Positions 61,994-64,000 of a stretch of 64,000 nt of DNA are shown piece by piece (the stretch's first letter is position 1; the number at the start of each line of letters is the position of its first letter). This stretch comes from Allomyces macrogynus ATCC 38327 (lineage: Eukaryota; Blastocladiomycota; Blastocladiomycetes; Blastocladiales; Blastocladiaceae), in assembly GCA_000151295.1 (NCBI GenBank), contig GG745340.1, positions 126,077-190,076 on the forward strand, in the 5' to 3' direction. The notes beneath the pieces are model-generated. The model was not told where the DNA came from. It made no database searches and saw only the letters and a program-made list of their open reading frames with translations. The translations under genes were made by a program, and so were the position numbers.

Positions 61994-64000
61994 TCACGAC
62001 GACTTGGCCAAGAGTTCCGTAAACGTATCGTTCCACAGCAACACCTGGTCCATGAACCGCGGATCGCACTCGTCCTGGCCCATGATATACTCGTTGAGCG
62101 TCGTGCGGTACTCCAAGCACTTGTCGCGCAACGCATGGATTCGGTCCTCGGCCGCGGCCGCAGCCGCCGCCGACTGCATCTTGGGCGCCTCGTCACTCAC
62201 CTCCTCATCGTCCTCGTCATCGTCGGCATCGTAATTGGCCGCGTCGGCCGACGCGGCGGGGGTTGCTGCCGTGGATCCGCCCACATGGAACGCCTGGTCG
62301 TCCTTGTCGTGTCCCTGCGCGACCAAGTCGGCCGCGGGCGGAGCGACACCGAGCGCGACGGCCATGGCACGCGCGGCCGCCCACGCGCGGTCGAGCGCGT
62401 CGCGCATCGCGGCCAGCTGCAGTTCACGCTTGGCGCGGTCCATGTTGCGCTGCGTCGTCCGCTCGAGGTCGCGGACAAACGCGCGTTTCGCCGGCTCTAA
62501 ATCGGACGGCATCGGCCCGAGCTCGACGCGCGTGATCCTTGGGTGCGCGAGCAGGGCTTGCGCAAGCGCCATATACGCGCCGAGTTCAAGCGTGTTCATG
62601 GCGACATTGAGCCGTTCGAGGTTCATATTGCGCACGAGCCCGTTCGACAGCGCAATGATCGCGGCCGTCGACAAGTCTGACTTGGCGACTGACAGGCACT
62701 TGAGCGGACACGCCTCGACGGGTTTGCGCCGCGACGCTGCGACCAGGGGCGACGCATCGTGCAAGTCGATTTCCTTGAAGTCGCGCCAAATCGCCGTCGA
62801 TCCGGTTTCGCTCGGTTCCGCGCCTCCACCGGCGACATCAATCACCGACACAGGCCGTGGTGCGGCCGCAGCCGCGGCATCCTTCTCCTCCGGCTCCTCG
62901 GTGCGTTGCCCGAGCCACTCGGCGAGCGCGGCCATCGCATCGACGTCCTTGCCATCGTGCCCAAACATATTGCACGACAGATCGATCAGCTCGACCGACC
63001 GGTTCGACCGCACAGCCTGGCAGAACATGGCAAGCGCGCCACCATTGATCCCGTTATTCGACAGCAGCAGGTGCTTGACGTGGTGCGACGTGGCGAGCGC
63101 GATCCCCAACGCGCGAATCCCGCGGCCAATCGAGTTATCGCTCACATCCAGCACGACCAAACCGCGCGACCGCTTGCCCATAACCACGTCCCGCCACAGC
63201 GGGTCGTACCGCGGGCTCGCGGGCGGCGCCGTTTCAGGGACAAACAGACCGGCCAGGACGGCCGCGCCCATCGGGTCGATTGCGTTCCCGCGCAGCGACA
63301 GGGACGAGACGTTCGACTGCGCGATCCCCGGACACAGGACTTGCAGCGCCTCGGTCGTCAGTTTGCACCGGTCGAGCGTGAGCACTTGCACGGTCGACCC
63401 GCGGCTGTCGGGACCGTACGCGAGCGCGTCGGCGAGCGGGGTCAGGTCCATGCCCCCGGTCCCGAGCGGGATCCCCGCGAGATCGAGCGACCGCAGTGCG
63501 CTCGATTTGCGCACGTACGCACCAATCGTGTGCGCAAACGATGGGAGCATCGGGACGGCGGGCGGGGCCGGAGTCGGTGGCGGGGACGGCGGTGCCGCGG
63601 CAGACGCAGCGGCGCCGTTGGTCGGGGTTTCGGTCGAGGACCGCGCGGGCGGGTCGGTGCTGCTGCCGCTGCTCTCGGACATCGAGTCGGAACTCGCCGT
63701 GAGCGCGCGGCCCAGCGAGTTGGTGATGGCCGACAGCGAGAAATTGGAAAAGCTCGACGACCGGCGCCGTGCGAGGAACGGCATCGGAACGTGGCCGTCG
63801 GGTTGCTGGTCCTCGTTGTTGGCGTGACTGTTGCCGTTGCCGCCACCCAGACTCCAGGACGCCGGCCGTGGCCGTCCGACGCCCATCGACCCGGTACGCG
63901 TCGGTGCCTGGTGCTGCTGATGCTGGTGATTCTTTGTCGGCAGCACTCCTTGGATCGGCACGGGCGTGACGAGGTCCGGGTTCTCTGCGAGCGAGAGCGA
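61994..64000 (-). CDS. Leucine-rich-repeat (ribonuclease-inhibitor type) protein, 5' end outside the window
   Basis: Open without interruption from the right edge to a stop at 61994 (669 residues visible, no intron seen). The first visible residues (SLSLAENPDLVTPV) already look like an LRR, so more repeats probably lie beyond the edge. A 130-residue Ser/Pro-rich insertion is followed by repeats: LRSLDLAGIPLGTGG, VQVLTLDRCKLTTEA, VSSLSLRGNAIDPMG, LVVLDVSDNSIGRGI, VKHLLLSNNGINGGA, VELIDLSCNMFGHDG, LERLNVAMNTLELGA. The C-terminus is alpha-helical with an acidic linker (DADDDEDDEEVSDE) and ends with a possible GAT/VHS-like helix pair. PPP1R37-like proteins have comparable repeats; no firm family call. 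Confidence 0.8.
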   Translation of the reverse strand, partial: SLSLAENPDLVTPVPIQGVLPTKNHQHQQHQAPTRTGSMGVGRPRPASWSLGGGNGNSHANNEDQQPDGHVPMPFLARRRSSSFSNFSLSAITNSLGRALTASSDSMSESSGSSTDPPARSSTETPTNGAAASAAAPPSPPPTPAPPAVPMLPSFAHTIGAYVRKSSALRSLDLAGIPLGTGGMDLTPLADALAYGPDSRGSTVQVLTLDRCKLTTEALQVLCPGIAQSNVSSLSLRGNAIDPMGAAVLAGLFVPETAPPASPRYDPLWRDVVMGKRSRGLVVLDVSDNSIGRGIRALGIALATSHHVKHLLLSNNGINGGALAMFCQAVRSNRSVELIDLSCNMFGHDGKDVDAMAALAEWLGQRTEEPEEKDAAAAAAPRPVSVIDVAGGGAEPSETGSTAIWRDFKEIDLHDASPLVAASRRKPVEACPLKCLSVAKSDLSTAAIIALSNGLVRNMNLERLNVAMNTLELGAYMALAQALLAHPRITRVELGPMPSDLEPAKRAFVRDLERTTQRNMDRAKRELQLAAMRDALDRAWAAARAMAVALGVAPPAADLVAQGHDKDDQAFHVGGSTAATPAASADAANYDADDDEDDEEVSDEAPKMQSAAAAAAAEDRIHALRDKCLEYRTTLNEYIMGQDECDPRFMDQVLLWNDTFTELLAKSS

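Noticed and set aside
62235..63827. 530-residue plus-strand frame opposite the LRR protein
   Set aside because: Ser/Ala-rich antisense; the minus strand shows regular LRRs.

Overview
The window is nuclear DNA from a GC-rich, intron-bearing eukaryote, most likely a zoosporic (flagellated) early-diverging fungus, with Blastocladiomycota or Chytridiomycota as best guess. Evidence: introns of mostly 63-130 nt with GTACGT/GTGCGT/GTATGT donors and TAG/CAG acceptors interrupt nearly every gene; a fungal ERT1/AcuK-type Zn2Cys6-PAS regulator is present; and a DRC12/CCDC153-like ciliary coiled-coil gene implies a motile flagellum. Genus cannot be fixed by eye. Exon joins below were worked out by hand, and each complete model was checked for reading-frame closure except where stated.

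Layout. 1-7.5 kb: a 3'-truncated kinesin-7-like motor (-), a FAD monooxygenase with a long Ser-rich tail (-) and a METTL27-like methyltransferase (-). 7.9-10.9 kb: an 8-exon DDX42-type DEAD-box helicase (+). 11.4-15.5 kb: a small GPI-type cell-surface protein (+), a membrane protein with a Cys-rich module (+) and mitochondrial ribosomal protein bL32m (-). 15.9-23.4 kb: complex I assembly methyltransferase NDUFAF7 (+), an ERT1-like transcription factor (+) and the tRNA cytosine methyltransferase TRDMT1/Dnmt2 (+). 23.5-28.7 kb: one intact F-box/repeat gene and two decayed relatives, all (-).

29.1-43.2 kb holds the most unusual part: three tandem, same-strand paralogs (called A, B and C here) of 1402, 1387 and 1162 residues. 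Each joins (i) two or three copies of a bipartite winged-helix-like module, (ii) a DEDD 3'-5' exonuclease-like domain whose catalytic acids are mostly gone, and (iii) a SpoIIIAA/Ycf45-type P-loop ATPase domain whose Walker A lysine is arginine in all three. I know of no described system with this composition.

43.6-64 kb returns to housekeeping genes: RanGAP (+), mitochondrial dihydrolipoamide dehydrogenase (-), an ABHD1/3-EHT1-type hydrolase (-), DRC12 (+), an endonuclease/exonuclease/phosphatase-family membrane protein (+), a saccharopine-dehydrogenase-like oxidoreductase (-), the prefoldin-like protein UXT (+), cytosolic phenylalanyl-tRNA synthetase beta (-), a tRNA-Trp(CCA) gene and a leucine-rich-repeat protein cut by the right edge (-). 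Visibly AT-richer stretches (25.3-29.0, 38.1-39.6, 53.5-55.3 and 60.7-61.9 kb) carry no intact genes and look like decayed or repeat DNA. Several genes serve mitochondrial carbon and energy metabolism (bL32m, NDUFAF7, DLD, ERT1-like), but nothing suggests an operon-like arrangement.
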